From Mucilaginibacter sp. (GTDB lineage Bacteria; Bacteroidota; Bacteroidia; Sphingobacteriales; Sphingobacteriaceae), in assembly GCA_025934475.1 (NCBI GenBank), contig JAICXZ010000125.1:1-7748 (forward strand): a stretch of 7,748 nucleotides of DNA. The letters run 5' to 3'. A program made the position numbers and the translations under genes. This document shows, one piece after another, positions 7,515-7,748 of the stretch. Positions within the stretch are counted from its first letter, which is position 1. Each line of letters starts with the position of its first letter. The notes beneath the pieces were generated by a model, which saw nothing but the letters and a program-made list of their open reading frames with translations, did no database searches and had not been told where the DNA came from.

Positions 7515-7748
7515 CGGAATGCCTGCTATGCGCCGAAAATATCTGAAAGCATCGGCGCTTCTAAAGATGATCAACTGCTGCAAACAGTTTTAATTGGCGC
7601 TGTAAACCTTGTGTTTACCGTACTGGCGATGTTACTTGTAGATAAACTGGGCCGGAAACCACTGATGATAGGCGCGGGTGCTTTGTGCCTGTTGTATGTG
7701 CTGATTGTTAATGCTTTGCAATAAGGTTCAGGGATGTTGTCTGGATTA
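7515..7748 (+). pseudogene. Decayed fragment of a second sugar porter (MFS), runs off the right edge
   Basis: From 7515 one frame reads RNACYAPKISESIGAS, then DDQLLQTVLIGAVNLVFT, then VDKLGRKPLM, and stops at TAA 7722-7724. The same frame continues as GSGMLSGL to the window end. This is the helix 7 to helix 9 part of a sugar porter, matching residues about 270-345 of the intact porter. There is no start codon, no N-terminal half, an in-frame TGA at 7512-7514, and the expected QQxxGIN-x-YYAP stretch is shortened and shifted (GGAAT joined to GCC). The conserved IFES has become ISES. By eye about 23 of 42 residues around the VDxLGRxPLM motif agree with the intact porter, so it is a diverged paralogue rather than a recent copy. 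It starts about 20 nt after the DUF5107 stop. No functional product is expected. Confidence 0.82.
7530..7558 (+). repeat. 7-bp inverted repeat downstream of the DUF5107 gene
   Basis: GCGCCGA (7530-7536) and TCGGCGC (7552-7558) are perfect reverse complements with a 15-nt loop, 35 nt after the DUF5107 stop. The arm is followed by TTCTAAAG rather than a T-run, so it is not a typical intrinsic terminator, although it could slow polymerase or protect the transcript end. It lies inside the decayed porter fragment, so it may simply be coding sequence left over. No better terminator was found for this operon. Confidence 0.3.

Noticed and set aside
7530..7558. Inverted repeat as a standard rho-independent terminator
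   Set aside because: The loop is long (15 nt) and no T-run follows the stem; kept only as a low-confidence repeat.
7515..7748. Right-end porter fragment as a recent tandem duplicate of the intact porter
   Set aside because: Only about half of the residues agree in the best-matching stretch, so the two are diverged paralogues.

Overview
The window looks like a piece of a Bacteroidota chromosome, probably a Sphingobacteriaceae-like soil or plant-associated saccharolytic bacterium (family-level placement is inference). The support is the style of the proteins (a GH2 glycosidase with a DUF4982-type module, a DUF5107-TPR protein), moderate GC, AT-rich gene starts without clear Shine-Dalgarno sequences, and a good match to the Bacteroidota promoter consensus (TTTG / TAnnTTTG) upstream of the regulator gene. 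The theme is carbohydrate use, but no SusC/SusD pair is present.

Layout, left to right. (1) 1-1375 (+): the C-terminal half of a family-2 glycoside hydrolase whose 5' part lies outside the window; both catalytic glutamates are visible. (2) 1376-1524: a short gap holding a 26-codon ORF that resembles a lipoprotein signal peptide and then stops. (3) 1525-2418 (-): an AraC-family regulator with an N-terminal sugar-sensing cupin, convergent with the GH2 gene. (4) 2419-2770: a divergent control region with a likely regulator promoter, a 7-bp direct repeat at 21-bp pitch (AraC-type operator geometry), a small inverted repeat and a weaker candidate promoter for the rightward genes. (5) 2771-4129 (+): an intact sugar porter of the major facilitator superfamily. 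(6) 4148-7495 (+): a 1115-residue DUF5107 protein with about ten or more TPR-like units, 18 nt downstream and surely in the same operon. (7) 7515-7748 (+): a decayed fragment of a second, different sugar porter with no start, a frame-disrupting lesion near its left end and an in-frame stop; it runs off the window.

Working model (inference): the AraC protein senses a sugar and activates the divergent operon. The sugar porter brings that sugar or small glycoside into the cytoplasm, where the signal-peptide-less DUF5107-TPR protein binds or converts it. The GH2 enzyme may supply the sugar by hydrolysing a glycoside. The biochemical role of the DUF5107-TPR protein is the main unknown; the regulator/porter/DUF5107 set is the best candidate here for an undescribed sugar-handling module. 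No RNA genes, CRISPR arrays or insertion sequences were seen.
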